From Moritella viscosa (GTDB taxonomy: Bacteria; Pseudomonadota; Gammaproteobacteria; Enterobacterales; Moritellaceae), in assembly GCA_000953735.1 (NCBI GenBank), contig LN554852.1, positions 1,747,846-1,811,845 on the forward strand: a DNA stretch of 64,000 nucleotides. Reading direction: 5' to 3'. Of this stretch, positions 15,032 to 24,980 are shown piece by piece. How positions within the stretch are numbered: position 1 is the first letter of the stretch; each line of letters opens with the position of its first letter. The position numbers and the translations under genes are program-made. The notes under the pieces are model-generated. The model was given only the letters and a program-made list of their open reading frames with translations. It ran no database searches and was not told the DNA's origin.

Positions 15032-16261
15032 ATGAGAACAAGCAATATATTCCGCACATTCATGCTCACCAGTTTAACTGCACTGGTATTAACCGCATGT
15101 GGTAGTGAAGAATCGCCACAATCCCAAGCACAGAGTCGACCTGCACCAAAAGTGAGTGTTGCCAAGGTGCTGAATGAACCTGTCACGGAATGGGACGAAT
15201 TTACTGGCCGCTTAGAAGCGCCAGAACAGGTCACCTTGGTCCCTCGGGTATCAGGTTATATCAATTCGGTGAATTTTGACGAAGGTGCTTTAGTTAAAAA
15301 AGGCGCTATTTTATTTCAAATCGATCCCAGTGTATTTATGGCAGAAGTACAGCGTTTAAAAGCGAAATTAAGCAGCGTGACAGTCGCAGAAAAATTGGCG
15401 AAAAATGATTATCAGCGCGCCTTTAAATTATATAAAAAAAATGCCGTGTCAGAAGAGTTAATCGATACCCGCCAAGCTAATATGCATCAAACTACAGCTG
15501 AAGTTGCCTCGGTTAAAGCCGCGCTCATGAGTGCCGAACTCGATCTTGCTTATACTCGTGTTAAAGCGCCTATTTCTGGACGTGTTTCTTATGCGAGCGT
15601 CACTATGGGTAACTATGTGACAGCCGGACAAACAGAGTTAACCAGTCTGGTATCTACCGCACATATGTACGCCTATTTTGATGTTGATGAACAGACTTAC
15701 CTTAAATATGCGCAGTTAACGGCGCAACATAAACGTAATGACCAGCGTTCTGATGGCAATCCTGTATTTATGGCACTCGCGAATGAAAGTGATTTCCCTC
15801 ATACAGGTGTGATTGATTTTGTTGATAATGCGATTAACCATAACACTGGTACGATCCGAGTCAGAGCGCGCTTTGCTAATAACAGCAATGATTTATTACC
15901 GAGGTTATTTACCCGTTTACGTATTGCGGGCAGTGCAACTTACACTGGTATTTTGATTGACGATAAAGCCATTGGCACGGACTTAAATAATAAATTTGTG
16001 TTAGTTGTCGATGCTGATAATAAACTGCAATACCGTGGGGTTTCACTGGGTGAAAAAGTACAAGGCCTACGGATCATTAAACAAGGCTTATCTGCTGAAG
16101 ATAAGATTGTGGTGAATGGATTGCAAAAGGTACGTCCAAATATGGTCGTTGAACCGAATATGGTTGAGATGGCAACACCTGATAATTTATCGGCATTGCG
16201 CCATGAGCAAGCGGTATTAGAGCAAGCGCGCGAATTAGTATTAACACGAGTAGCGGGATAA
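15032..16261 (+). CDS. RND efflux periplasmic adaptor lipoprotein
   Basis: ATG at 15032 follows AAGGGA and begins a lipoprotein signal with lipobox Leu-Thr-Ala-Cys; a TTG start at 14999 would spoil the signal, so I reject it. The mature protein has the split lipoyl domain (Val-Pro-Arg-Val-Ser-Gly-Tyr-Ile and Val-Lys-Ala-Pro-Ile-Ser-Gly-Arg-Val), a coiled hairpin and beta-barrel, as in MexE/OqxA/AcrA. It bridges the RND pump to an outer-membrane channel. The pump gene follows after 2 bp. No outer-membrane channel gene is adjacent, so a TolC-type protein elsewhere is implied. Confidence 0.92.
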   Translation: MRTSNIFRTFMLTSLTALVLTACGSEESPQSQAQSRPAPKVSVAKVLNEPVTEWDEFTGRLEAPEQVTLVPRVSGYINSVNFDEGALVKKGAILFQIDPSVFMAEVQRLKAKLSSVTVAEKLAKNDYQRAFKLYKKNAVSEELIDTRQANMHQTTAEVASVKAALMSAELDLAYTRVKAPISGRVSYASVTMGNYVTAGQTELTSLVSTAHMYAYFDVDEQTYLKYAQLTAQHKRNDQRSDGNPVFMALANESDFPHTGVIDFVDNAINHNTGTIRVRARFANNSNDLLPRLFTRLRIAGSATYTGILIDDKAIGTDLNNKFVLVVDADNKLQYRGVSLGEKVQGLRIIKQGLSAEDKIVVNGLQKVRPNMVVEPNMVEMATPDNLSALRHEQAVLEQARELVLTRVAG

Positions 16262-16263
16262 AT

Positions 16264-19200
16264 ATGTTTTCTCAATTTTTTATTAAAAGACCCATCTTTG
16301 CAGCGGTGATCTCATTGCTGTTTTTTATCTCGGGTGCGATATCCGTCGGTTTAATGCCGATCACTGAATATCCCGAGGTGGTGCCGCCAACTGTGGTTGT
16401 ATCGACAAGTTATCCGGGTGCGAATCCTAAAGTGATTGCCGAAACTGTCGCGTCACCCTTAGAGCAAGCAATTAACGGGGTGGAAAACATGTTGTACATG
16501 TCTTCACAAGCTACCTCGGATGGTTTGTTAAAATTAACTGTCACGTTTGAGATCGGCACCGATGTTGATAAAGCCCAAAGCCAGGTTCAAAGTCGTGTTG
16601 ACCGTGCTGTACCAAGGTTACCTGAAGAGGTTCAGCGTTTAGGGGTTGTAACTGAAAAATCATCGCCAGATCTAACCATGGTTGTGCACTTAATCGCGCC
16701 TGATAACCGTTATGACATGTTGTATTTATCCAACTATGCCGCATTAAATGTAAAAGATGAATTAGCCCGTATTGACGGTGTCGGCGCAGTAAATCTATTT
16801 GGCGCGGGTGAGTATAGTTTACGCATCTGGCTTGATCCAAATAAAGTGGCGTCTTTGGGACTGGCACCTGCTGATATTATAAATGCGATACGTGAGCAGA
16901 ATAAACAAGCAGCAGCGGGTAGTTTAGGTGCGCAGCCAAGTGGCGCAGATTTTCAATTACTGATTAATGTGAAAGGGCGTTTATCGACTCAAGAAGAATT
17001 TGAAGACATTATTATTCGTGTTGGTGGGCAAGGTGAGATCATTCGCTTAAAAGATGTAGCGCGCGTTGAACTAGGTGCGCAAACTTATGCACTGCGTTCA
17101 TTACTTGATAATAAAGAAGCGGTTGCTATGGGGGTGTTTCAAGCATCTGGTTCTAATGCGATCCAGATTTCTGATGATGTACGTGCCACTATGGACCGCT
17201 TATCACTGAATTTCCCGGACGGTTTGGAGTATTCAATAGTTTATGACCCAACGGTATTTGTACGTGGTTCGATTGAAGCGGTAGTGAAAACCTTGTTTGA
17301 AGCGGTATTACTCGTAGTGTTAGTAGTGGTGTTATTCTTACAAACATGGCGCGCTTCGATCATTCCATTAGTTGCTGTACCTGTGTCGTTAGTTGGTACG
17401 TTTGCATTCATGTATATCATGGGCTTTTCATTAAACGCCTTATCCTTATTTGGACTGGTGTTAGCTATCGGTATCGTCGTGGACGACGCTATTGTCGTGG
17501 TGGAAAATGTCGAGCGTAATATTGATGAAGGTCTTGACCCTGTTGCTGCAACGCAAAAAGCGATGAAAGAAGTAACCGGGCCGATTGTGGCAACGACCTT
17601 AGTTCTTGCGGCTGTATTTATTCCCACTGCGTTTATGAGTGGTTTGACTGGGCAATTCTATAAGCAATTTGCGTTAACAATCACTATCTCGACCTTTATT
17701 TCGGCGATTAATTCACTGACATTAAGTCCTGCGCTGTCGGCGTTATTGTTAAAGGGCAGAGATGAGCCAAAAGACAGGTTGACCCGTGCTATGGACAAGT
17801 TATTAGGCGGTTGGTTATTTGCCCCCTTCAACCGCTTGTTTAATCGTGCATCGGAACGCTATACCTGGATGGTACGCAAAGTTATTCGCTTTGGTGGCAT
17901 TATTGGTATCTTGTATTTTGGTTTAGTGGTGTTAACGGGTGTGCAATTTTCGCAAACTCCGACTGGTTATGTACCAGGACAAGATAAACAATACTTGGTG
18001 GCGTTTGCCCAATTACCTGACGCAGCATCGTTAGAACGTTCTGATGCCGTGATCCGTAGAATGTCCGATATTGCCCTTGATCACCCTGGGGTATTACATT
18101 CGGTGGCGTTTCCTGGATTAAGTATTAACGGTTTCACTAACAGTCCTAACTCAGGTATTGTTTTTGTTACTTTGGATAAATTTGAAAATCGAACAACGGC
18201 TGATTTGAGTGCGAATGCCATTGCGCAGCAACTGAATCAAAAATTTGCCGGTATTGAAGATGCCTTTATTGCGATCTTCCCTCCGCCGCCAGTACAAGGA
18301 CTAGGAACGATTGGTGGTTTCCGTTTACAAATACAAGATAAAGCTAATTTAGGTTATGAAGCCTTGTATAAAGCAACGCAAGCGGTGCAATATAAAGCAT
18401 GGGCAACGCCTGAATTAGCGGGGATATTCTCGAGTTATCAGGTTAATGTGCCACAACTTGATTTAGATATTGATCGTACCAAAGCCAAGCAAGAAGGGGT
18501 ATCTTTGGACCAGATATTTAAAACCTTGCAAACCTACATGGGTTCGAGTTACGTGAATGATTTTAACTTGTTTGGTCGAACCTACCAGGTGAAGATGCAA
18601 GCCGATGAATCTTTCCGACAAACACCAGAGCAAGTTAGTCAGCTTAAAGTACCTAATCTGCAGGGGGATATGGTGCCCTTGGGGTCATTTATTACTATTA
18701 CGCAGTCTGCAGGTCCAGATCGTGTGATGCGCTATAACGGTTATACTACCGCTGAAATTAATGGGGGGCCAGCACCTGGTGTCAGTAGTGGTCAGGCACA
18801 AGCGGCGATTGAAAAGATCCTCGATGAAACCTTACCGATTGGTATGAGCTATGAGTGGACTGAAATTACGTACCAGCAGATTATCGCCGGTGATACTGGT
18901 ATGTTCGTGTTTCCATTGATTATTTTGTTAGTATTCCTGGTATTAGCAGCGCAATATGAAAGCTTGAGTTTACCACTGGCGATTATCTTGATTATTCCGA
19001 TGACGATATTATCAGCAATCAGCGGCGTACTTATGTACGGGGGTGATAACAACATCTTCACTCAAATTGGCTTAATTGTGTTAGTTGGTCTAGCCACTAA
19101 AAATGCTATTTTGATTGTCGAATTTGCTAAAGAAAAACAGGATTTGGGGATGAATACGATGGATGCAATTTTAGAATCTGCAAAATTGCGTTTACGTCCT

Positions 19201-19422
19201 ATTCTAATGACGTCGTTCGCATTTATCATGGGGGTTGTGCCTATGGTGTTGTCAACGGGGGCTGGCTCAGAAATGCGTCAGGCAATGGGCGTTGCGGTGT
19301 TCTCTGGTATGATAGGGGTGACCGTATTTGGTTTAATTCTGACTCCGTTATTCTATTATGCGTTAGCAAAACGCGATAAGCGGAGTTGCGTCGAAAATAA
19401 TACAGCGTTAAGGTCGGATTAA
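16264..19422 (+). CDS. RND multidrug efflux permease (MexF/OqxB type)
   Basis: The 1052-residue protein has the full HAE1 RND layout: a first membrane helix, large periplasmic loop, helices 2-6, second loop, helices 8-12. The proton-relay aspartates are in Gly-Ile-Val-Val-Asp-Asp-Ala-Ile-Val-Val-Val-Glu-Asn (helix 4), and the partner lysine region is Ala-Thr-Lys-Asn-Ala-Ile-Leu-Ile-Val-Glu-Phe (helix 10). The style is closest to MexF/OqxB pumps, which export chloramphenicol, quinolones and similar drugs. It trimerises and works with the preceding adaptor. A perfect terminator follows. Confidence 0.94.
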   Translation: MFSQFFIKRPIFAAVISLLFFISGAISVGLMPITEYPEVVPPTVVVSTSYPGANPKVIAETVASPLEQAINGVENMLYMSSQATSDGLLKLTVTFEIGTDVDKAQSQVQSRVDRAVPRLPEEVQRLGVVTEKSSPDLTMVVHLIAPDNRYDMLYLSNYAALNVKDELARIDGVGAVNLFGAGEYSLRIWLDPNKVASLGLAPADIINAIREQNKQAAAGSLGAQPSGADFQLLINVKGRLSTQEEFEDIIIRVGGQGEIIRLKDVARVELGAQTYALRSLLDNKEAVAMGVFQASGSNAIQISDDVRATMDRLSLNFPDGLEYSIVYDPTVFVRGSIEAVVKTLFEAVLLVVLVVVLFLQTWRASIIPLVAVPVSLVGTFAFMYIMGFSLNALSLFGLVLAIGIVVDDAIVVVENVERNIDEGLDPVAATQKAMKEVTGPIVATTLVLAAVFIPTAFMSGLTGQFYKQFALTITISTFISAINSLTLSPALSALLLKGRDEPKDRLTRAMDKLLGGWLFAPFNRLFNRASERYTWMVRKVIRFGGIIGILYFGLVVLTGVQFSQTPTGYVPGQDKQYLVAFAQLPDAASLERSDAVIRRMSDIALDHPGVLHSVAFPGLSINGFTNSPNSGIVFVTLDKFENRTTADLSANAIAQQLNQKFAGIEDAFIAIFPPPPVQGLGTIGGFRLQIQDKANLGYEALYKATQAVQYKAWATPELAGIFSSYQVNVPQLDLDIDRTKAKQEGVSLDQIFKTLQTYMGSSYVNDFNLFGRTYQVKMQADESFRQTPEQVSQLKVPNLQGDMVPLGSFITITQSAGPDRVMRYNGYTTAEINGGPAPGVSSGQAQAAIEKILDETLPIGMSYEWTEITYQQIIAGDTGMFVFPLIILLVFLVLAAQYESLSLPLAIILIIPMTILSAISGVLMYGGDNNIFTQIGLIVLVGLATKNAILIVEFAKEKQDLGMNTMDAILESAKLRLRPILMTSFAFIMGVVPMVLSTGAGSEMRQAMGVAVFSGMIGVTVFGLILTPLFYYALAKRDKRSCVENNTALRSD

Positions 19423-19442
19423 GACTTAAACTGAGTAAAATA

Positions 19443-19471
19443 AAAGGCGATATGATGTTCATATCGCCTTT
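19443..19471 (+). terminator. Terminator of the RND operon
   Basis: AAAGGCGATATGA and TCATATCGCCTTT form a 13-bp perfect stem with a 3-nt loop, followed by a T run. It works for the + strand operon ending at 19422. Confidence 0.9.
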
Positions 19472-19744
19472 TTTGTACCAACTATTGAGCCGCGGTACTT
19501 TCGCTATTTTAACACCTGCACCGTCATTTTAGTCGCTTATATTGCACGTGGTTAATTGGACTGGTTGTGAGTGGCTAAATGGAATCTTAAACTGGTATAT
19601 CAAGTTAAACTTGGTGTAAACGTCTTTAAATTCATTAATTCATAGTAATAATTCGTTTGTTTCAAAGTGTTGCGTGACGTGTTGACATGTTAATTCTGTG
19701 TAGATAAGATCTCCCTCTAAAGTAATATATCTAAAGTGGTGTGT
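19472..19744. other. Intergenic region before the phospholipase-like gene
   Basis: AT-rich, with no open frame of note. The promoter of the downstream gene is expected here, but no strong consensus stood out. Confidence 0.4.
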
Positions 19745-21313
19745 ATGAAGCGGAATAAAATGGATATGAAAAAAATATCACATAAAGTTAGCTGTATTTT
19801 GGCTTGTGTAATGGCTAGTACTTTTACCTCGGGCGCACAAGCATTCAATTCAGAAGAACATAAAAACATAGTCGATAATGCTATCGCGCAACTCAAAATT
19901 CCAGAGACAATCAAATTACCGACGACGGTGTCACTAAAGAGCAGAACTGATAGTTACACGAAAGAGCTCCGTGCAGCGAAACAACTGGCTGCAGGCTTTG
20001 ATGGTAACGATGAAAATGACTATGATTCATATAAATATAATGTACAGGACAACTGTTATTATAGTGGCTTTGGTCAAAGTCATTATAATAACACAATCTA
20101 TATTCCCACTGGCAGTCAGCTTCCAACCAAACTGCTTACGCTGAACACGAATATGGGCAGTCAGTCTGATGAGTTCACATTAGGAGAACTGGCGGCAATC
20201 TATGGTGATTACCGTCGGACAACTTCGTGTGATGCTGATGGTCAGTGCTTTTTAAGCAATGATATTAAAGAGAATATTGTTTTTAAACACGGTTCACATC
20301 CGGCGTATTGCCCTCAACCGGTAAAAAATACGACCTATCTGCATCATGTCGGTTCTGGTGTTGTGCCGCCGTTTGGCGCACTCGGTAACCTGAGTTCTAA
20401 CACTGCAGGAGATGGAGAGTTAGAAGAGGCTGCGTGGTGGGGAGATGAAATGATGCGGATTGCTAACGTGAATGATTGGCATTTCTCTGACGCTGCAGTT
20501 GCTTGGTACATAGGCTTACACCGTCAAGCACTTTATTATGCAGACAAAGCCCGCACCGAGCCAAAATACTGGAACGTTGCTTTACATCATGAAGCTAACG
20601 CCTTGCACAGTCTAACTGATTTGTTTTCATTTGGGCATGTTGTGACGTCTCGTGAGGAATCATCATTTAACATGATAAAAAGTGCAGGTTTAAAAGAGAA
20701 AGGTACTTATCTGTGGATGGAAGCGATCATGAAACAAGCTGGTGCGACACGTGATAGAGATGGCATTCTTTCGTTTGCTTTGGCCGATTTTCCGCCCATC
20801 ATGCGAATAGCAACCGCTCCTCGTAATGACTTCATGCCTTCATACCGTGGTATCTGGATGATGTGGGCAAAAGATGAGCAAGGGTTCCATGATAGGTTTA
20901 ATGAGAGTGGTGCACTTGTGCGTAATTTAAATGGTGATCGTTTTCAAATATACGGTGATAGCCACCTTAAAGAGTTGACTGACCAAAGCAAAGAAATCAT
21001 CATTATGGCCACTAAAACGTCTATTCAATCTTTGCTTGATGCTTACCAAGTGCTTGAACATGGCAGTGATATTACCGAAGTGGGTGCTGTTGGCAGCCAA
21101 TTTTTTAATGCATTAAACTATTTACCTGCGTTTGTAGAAAAAGACGGTGATAGTTACTTTACCGGTACTTGGACCAGTTATGCAGATGTGATTAACACCA
21201 TGGTAGGTAGTGGTAAGGTGCTGAATGACAAAGCTAATTGCACATTGTCGACGGTGAGCGGTAAAATACGCGGCCGGCTGAAAACACGTAGCAAAGCTTG
21301 TACGGTGTTTTGA
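19745..21313 (+). CDS. Secreted zinc-dependent phospholipase C-like protein
   Basis: A signal peptide runs to Ala-Gln-Ala-Phe near residue 35. The mature N-terminus Phe-Asn-Ser-Glu-Glu-His resembles the metal-binding start of the PLC/P1 nuclease fold. Further zinc-ligand candidates are Trp-His-Phe-Ser-Asp, His-Arg-Gln-Ala-Leu, and the cluster His-His-Glu-Ala-Asn-Ala-Leu-His-Ser-Leu-Thr-Asp with Phe-Gly-His, matching the His-x3-Asp/Glu pattern of alpha-toxin-type enzymes. Several cysteines suggest disulphides. It is probably exported, acting on phospholipids or nucleic acids. ATG at 19745 is chosen over the GTG at 19736; the in-frame ATG at 19766 is also possible. Confidence 0.68.
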   Translation: MKRNKMDMKKISHKVSCILACVMASTFTSGAQAFNSEEHKNIVDNAIAQLKIPETIKLPTTVSLKSRTDSYTKELRAAKQLAAGFDGNDENDYDSYKYNVQDNCYYSGFGQSHYNNTIYIPTGSQLPTKLLTLNTNMGSQSDEFTLGELAAIYGDYRRTTSCDADGQCFLSNDIKENIVFKHGSHPAYCPQPVKNTTYLHHVGSGVVPPFGALGNLSSNTAGDGELEEAAWWGDEMMRIANVNDWHFSDAAVAWYIGLHRQALYYADKARTEPKYWNVALHHEANALHSLTDLFSFGHVVTSREESSFNMIKSAGLKEKGTYLWMEAIMKQAGATRDRDGILSFALADFPPIMRIATAPRNDFMPSYRGIWMMWAKDEQGFHDRFNESGALVRNLNGDRFQIYGDSHLKELTDQSKEIIIMATKTSIQSLLDAYQVLEHGSDITEVGAVGSQFFNALNYLPAFVEKDGDSYFTGTWTSYADVINTMVGSGKVLNDKANCTLSTVSGKIRGRLKTRSKACTVF

Positions 21314-21366
21314 TCGATTATGCCACCTTAAAGTGATTAAAATTTAGGGGGGCATATATTCACAAG

Positions 21367-21393
21367 AAATGAGTACATAGGGTGTACTCATTT
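21367..21393. terminator. Bidirectional terminator between convergent genes
   Basis: AAATGAGTACA and TGTACTCATTT form an 11-bp stem with T runs on the + side. It lies between the phospholipase-like gene and the convergent Nramp-like gene and can serve both. Confidence 0.8.
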
Positions 21394-21401
21394 TTCTTTT
21401 A

Positions 21402-22670
21402 TTACATTATCCATTTCCACCAAATGAATACCGCTAAGAAGCTAAACAGATAAATCAAACCCGCCCATGAAAGTAGTTTCATGCCGGTGGTGAGTTTTAA
21501 CGCTCTTGGTAGTTCGGCTTGTGTTACTAAACGATAATTAATTAATGCAAAGATCGGTGTGGTCATAAACGCTAACACCATCGCAAAGTTCAGCATATCC
21601 ATTAAAGATGACGTAAAGAAGAGTAAGATTGCCAATGCGCAAGCACTGATTGTTACCATCCATACTTGGTGATATTTACGTTGATCAAGTGGTTGCTTGG
21701 TGATTAACAAGTGAGACTCTGCTAATGCACGGGAGTAGCCATCAATGACAGTGATCGTACTGCCAAATATACAAAAGAAGGCCACTAGTGCGATTAAATT
21801 ACCAGACCACTCACCAATCGTTTGTGCATACATGCTTACTAATTGATGTGAAAAGCCAATACCTGAGCTTTTTAATTCAACCCCATTACCATGGAGTACT
21901 AACGCGCCAAGCATCACAAAAGCAACAGCAAGTAATGCAGTACCTATATAGCCGACATTAAAGTCAAATAATGCCGAATCTGGCGTTACTCGTTGTTCTT
22001 TCTGCTGGTTCTTCAGCCACAGCGAGGTAATGCTTGAAATTTCAATCGGTGCTGGCATCCAGCCCATCATGATCACGATAAAACCAATCGCTGATACTTG
22101 CCAAGGAGATGGGCTAACATAGTCTGCAGGAGCAACTGCACCTTGATTCAGCGCTATCACTACTGCGGCTACGGTCGCAACAACCAGTACAGCCATAATC
22201 AGTTTAGAAAGCTTATCAAGGGCTTTAAAATGACCTGCAAGTAAGATAGCGAGGCATACAGCCAGCACAATTGCTGAAAGTGTCGTTAACGGCAGTGACC
22301 AAGGTAGAAAGTAACCAAGTAGACTGGCACTAAAGAGTAGCAGTGCTGAGGTATTCACAATCCCTGAAATGACATTGAGCCCAGTATAAAGCCATAAATA
22401 GCCCTTACCTAATTCACTATAGCCTTGAATCAAGCTTTTATTGGTGCCTAATGTGTATTGTATTCCTGCACGAAAAAAGGGGTACTTGAACAAGTTTACC
22501 AGTAAAATCAGTCCAATTAGTTGCCAGCCATAGGTTGCCCCAGCCTTCGTTGATGCGACTAAATGAGAGCCGCCGACGGCCGCGGTTGCCATCATAATTC
22601 CTGGACCTAAAGATTTGATTCTTTGTTGCCATATACTTGTTGTCGCTGTTAGCGTTGTTTGCATTATCAC
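21402..22670 (-). CDS. Nramp-family transporter lacking the DPGN and MPH metal motifs
   Basis: The 422-residue, 11-helix protein begins with the Nramp helix-1 pattern Gly-Pro-Gly-Ile-Met-Met-Ala-Thr-Ala-Ala-Val-Gly-Gly-Ser-His. Where manganese and iron transporters have Asp-Pro-Gly-Asn it has Val-Gly-Gly-Ser. In helix 6 the Met-Pro-His motif reads Met-Pro-Ala-Pro-Ile-Glu. It thus belongs to the divergent Nramp-related branch, some of which move Mg2+ or Al3+, or non-metal substrates. A Fur-like box about 75 bp upstream suggests metal control. The fold call is good; the substrate is open. Confidence 0.75.
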   Translation of the reverse strand: MIMQTTLTATTSIWQQRIKSLGPGIMMATAAVGGSHLVASTKAGATYGWQLIGLILLVNLFKYPFFRAGIQYTLGTNKSLIQGYSELGKGYLWLYTGLNVISGIVNTSALLLFSASLLGYFLPWSLPLTTLSAIVLAVCLAILLAGHFKALDKLSKLIMAVLVVATVAAVVIALNQGAVAPADYVSPSPWQVSAIGFIVIMMGWMPAPIEISSITSLWLKNQQKEQRVTPDSALFDFNVGYIGTALLAVAFVMLGALVLHGNGVELKSSGIGFSHQLVSMYAQTIGEWSGNLIALVAFFCIFGSTITVIDGYSRALAESHLLITKQPLDQRKYHQVWMVTISACALAILLFFTSSLMDMLNFAMVLAFMTTPIFALINYRLVTQAELPRALKLTTGMKLLSWAGLIYLFSFLAVFIWWKWIM

Positions 22671-23338
22671 ATCCTGTTGATTTAATGTCGTTGTTATTAA
22701 TGTAATGGATTTAAAGTGTTACTGTTGTCGTTATTATTGGAATAACAAGATAGTTATCATTATTTAAAATTATTTAGCGGGCTGTGTAAATGTTCTGAAA
22801 TAATATATTTGGGTGTATTGCAAGAGCAATAGCTAAAAATCGTTACCTATATCATACATACTGTTGACTGTGTCATTATTCCTGTAACTATCCCTAATGT
22901 ATAGGTTAGAATCAGCAAGTTATGCTGGTGGAAATATAAATATCTTAAGTTGCTCAATGCCATGCTCCTACTGTAGGGTCGTGGATAAATTTTGTGATGA
23001 GAGCTAATCGTAGATACCTGTTATTTGGATAGCTATATTTACCGAATTGTTATATAAGCTGTTGTTTTTTCATATTTCAAAGATATTTATCAGTATGTCG
23101 TATTTTAAACAGCTGTAATAATCGGCATGTTGTGATTGTTATTTGAGCATCTGTAAGCGAAAGTATATGGACGTAGAGTTATAGTTTTATACATGTTAAT
23201 TTATTTTCATAATTATTCTATAAACTGGCAATGTCTTTAATGAATGGAAATTCAGTGGTTATTCTTCTCACTGAAAAGTTACACAGAAGTAGCTAAGTGG
23301 AAGTATTATTTTATTTATTATTGAGGTGTTATACACAA
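22671..23338. other. 668-bp intergenic region
   Basis: It holds the promoter region of the Nramp-like gene with a Fur-like box at 22746-22764, then about 570 AT-rich bases without a credible ORF. A short regulatory RNA could be hidden here, but I see no clear terminator hairpin. Confidence 0.4.
22746..22764. promoter_or_regulatory. Candidate Fur-type box upstream of the Nramp-like gene
   Basis: CAAGATAGTTATCATTATT agrees with the 19-bp Fur consensus at 12 positions by eye, most of them in the second half. It lies about 75 bp before the start codon. Confidence 0.35.
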
Positions 23339-24796
23339 ATGAGCGATATCATGGGAGCTGGTCCAAATACCAGTAAAGTTAGGGATAATGAAGGCGATGA
23401 ATTGAGCAAACATAGCCGATTTTTACGCAAAATCGCTTGGATGGTCGAAATCATTGTTGTATTTATCGGTCTTTGTATTTCAATATCATTAATGACAAGT
23501 GACAATAATTTGACCAGTGCATTCACATTAGCTGCGCCTTTTGTAATGATTTCGTTGGTAGAATTAACCAAGATCCCTTTTGTAATCGGACTTTGGCATT
23601 CACGTAAATCATTCCCTATGTACCTGTTGATCATTAGTTTCTTGTGTCTTATCACATTTGAAACCTTACTTAATGGTTTTGAACGCGCTTTTTCATCGAT
23701 TAATAGTCAAATTAACATCAGTGAAATTGAGATCAGTAAAATTGAAAACCAGATCAAAATTAATGAAGAAAACATTGAAATTGCATTGCAAGACTACAAT
23801 CTAAAAACCCAGCAAATTGACAACGATACCACTACGGTCAATGCGAACTATAAATCGAAATACGCCAGTGAAGTAAGACGTAATAAGCGTTTATCAAAGA
23901 ATATTCCACAGTTAAGTCGCGCTCTTGCAGCAAAAAAAGAGGAATTAATTCAGCTTAAAGTTGAAAAGTCAGAGCTGCTACAAGAGCTATCACAGAAGAA
24001 AGAGCAGCGCTTTAAGTCATCGATGGAACGCACTCAAGGTAACGCTGATTTAGTACAAGCTGAACGTAACCGTTTATTAGCTCAGCTTAATAAACTGAAT
24101 GCCGACAAAATTGTTGCGTTAGATGATTCGAATTTCTTTACTTCTGCAGCGGTAAAAAAAGACTACGATGAAAAGATCCGCCATGTTGAAACTCAGCTTA
24201 ACAAGATTAATAACAACACTATTATTGTTAAAGATAACAGCCCTGATTTAGAGTCGGTTCAATTCCTTGACGATTATTATGCTGATTTACTTGGATTGAA
24301 AGATGACATGATCCAGCAGAAAAACGAAGAGGTGAAACAACTTAATCGTAGCTATAAAAATGCGGTGAGCGCGAGTAATAGTAATTTAGCGGTTAAACAA
24401 AGAAAACTGGCTAAGGATAAAATCACAGCGTTACGTAACTTAGAGATTAAGCGTGATCAAGCAGATGTTCAGTTCTTAAATGAGAAAGACTACATCAAAG
24501 AGATCAAGCAAACGAATATGAAGTTACGTTATGATATTCGCGTGATTGAAATAGAAGCGAACACAATGGCGTTATCTAATCAGGTTTATCGTATGGCTTC
24601 TTATATTGATAATGTTGATCATTATAAAGAAGTGAAAACGGAAACCTTAACGCTTGTTGGTTTAGTTTGGTTTGGTTCATTAGCCTTAATCGGTTCGATC
24701 ACGGGTATTGCGTTGACTTTATCTGGATTACATCTGAATAGCCTTGCAAGAAAACGAGACAAAAAAACAAAGGTATATTTTGATAACGAAGCATAA
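23339..24796 (+). CDS. Coiled-coil inner-membrane protein, unknown function
   Basis: The chosen ATG at 23339 has GAGGTG about 10 bases upstream; a GTG at 23297 would add 14 hydrophobic residues and is less likely. The 485-residue protein has three membrane helices at about 32-52, 58-80 and 87-105. A coiled coil of more than 300 residues follows (about 115-430, rich in Glu, Lys, Asn and Gln), then one more helix near 445-470. The coiled coil probably lies on one side of the membrane as a long stalk or mesh. I do not recognise the family. A GH108 lysozyme gene follows after a terminator, and a phage-derived or cell-envelope role is possible. Confidence 0.7.
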   Translation: MSDIMGAGPNTSKVRDNEGDELSKHSRFLRKIAWMVEIIVVFIGLCISISLMTSDNNLTSAFTLAAPFVMISLVELTKIPFVIGLWHSRKSFPMYLLIISFLCLITFETLLNGFERAFSSINSQINISEIEISKIENQIKINEENIEIALQDYNLKTQQIDNDTTTVNANYKSKYASEVRRNKRLSKNIPQLSRALAAKKEELIQLKVEKSELLQELSQKKEQRFKSSMERTQGNADLVQAERNRLLAQLNKLNADKIVALDDSNFFTSAAVKKDYDEKIRHVETQLNKINNNTIIVKDNSPDLESVQFLDDYYADLLGLKDDMIQQKNEEVKQLNRSYKNAVSASNSNLAVKQRKLAKDKITALRNLEIKRDQADVQFLNEKDYIKEIKQTNMKLRYDIRVIEIEANTMALSNQVYRMASYIDNVDHYKEVKTETLTLVGLVWFGSLALIGSITGIALTLSGLHLNSLARKRDKKTKVYFDNEA

Positions 24797-24828
24797 GTAA
24801 TACGACTAAACGTTATTGATATAAACGG

Positions 24829-24865
24829 AGCCTGCATAATTAATATTAATTGTGCAGGCTTTTTT
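24829..24865 (+). terminator. Terminator after the coiled-coil gene
   Basis: AGCCTGCA and TGCAGGCT enclose a further AATTAAT/ATTAATT stem, followed by TTTTT. A clear rho-independent terminator; the next gene therefore needs its own promoter. Confidence 0.88.
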
Positions 24866-24980
24866 AATTTTAATTTTTCATACTAAAAACCGACTTTTCC
24901 CCGATAGCCGTCCTCATGTATCAATGCCAAACTATATGTCCTTTGATTTACAAGCTGTTAAGAGTAAGGGCAGATCGTAT

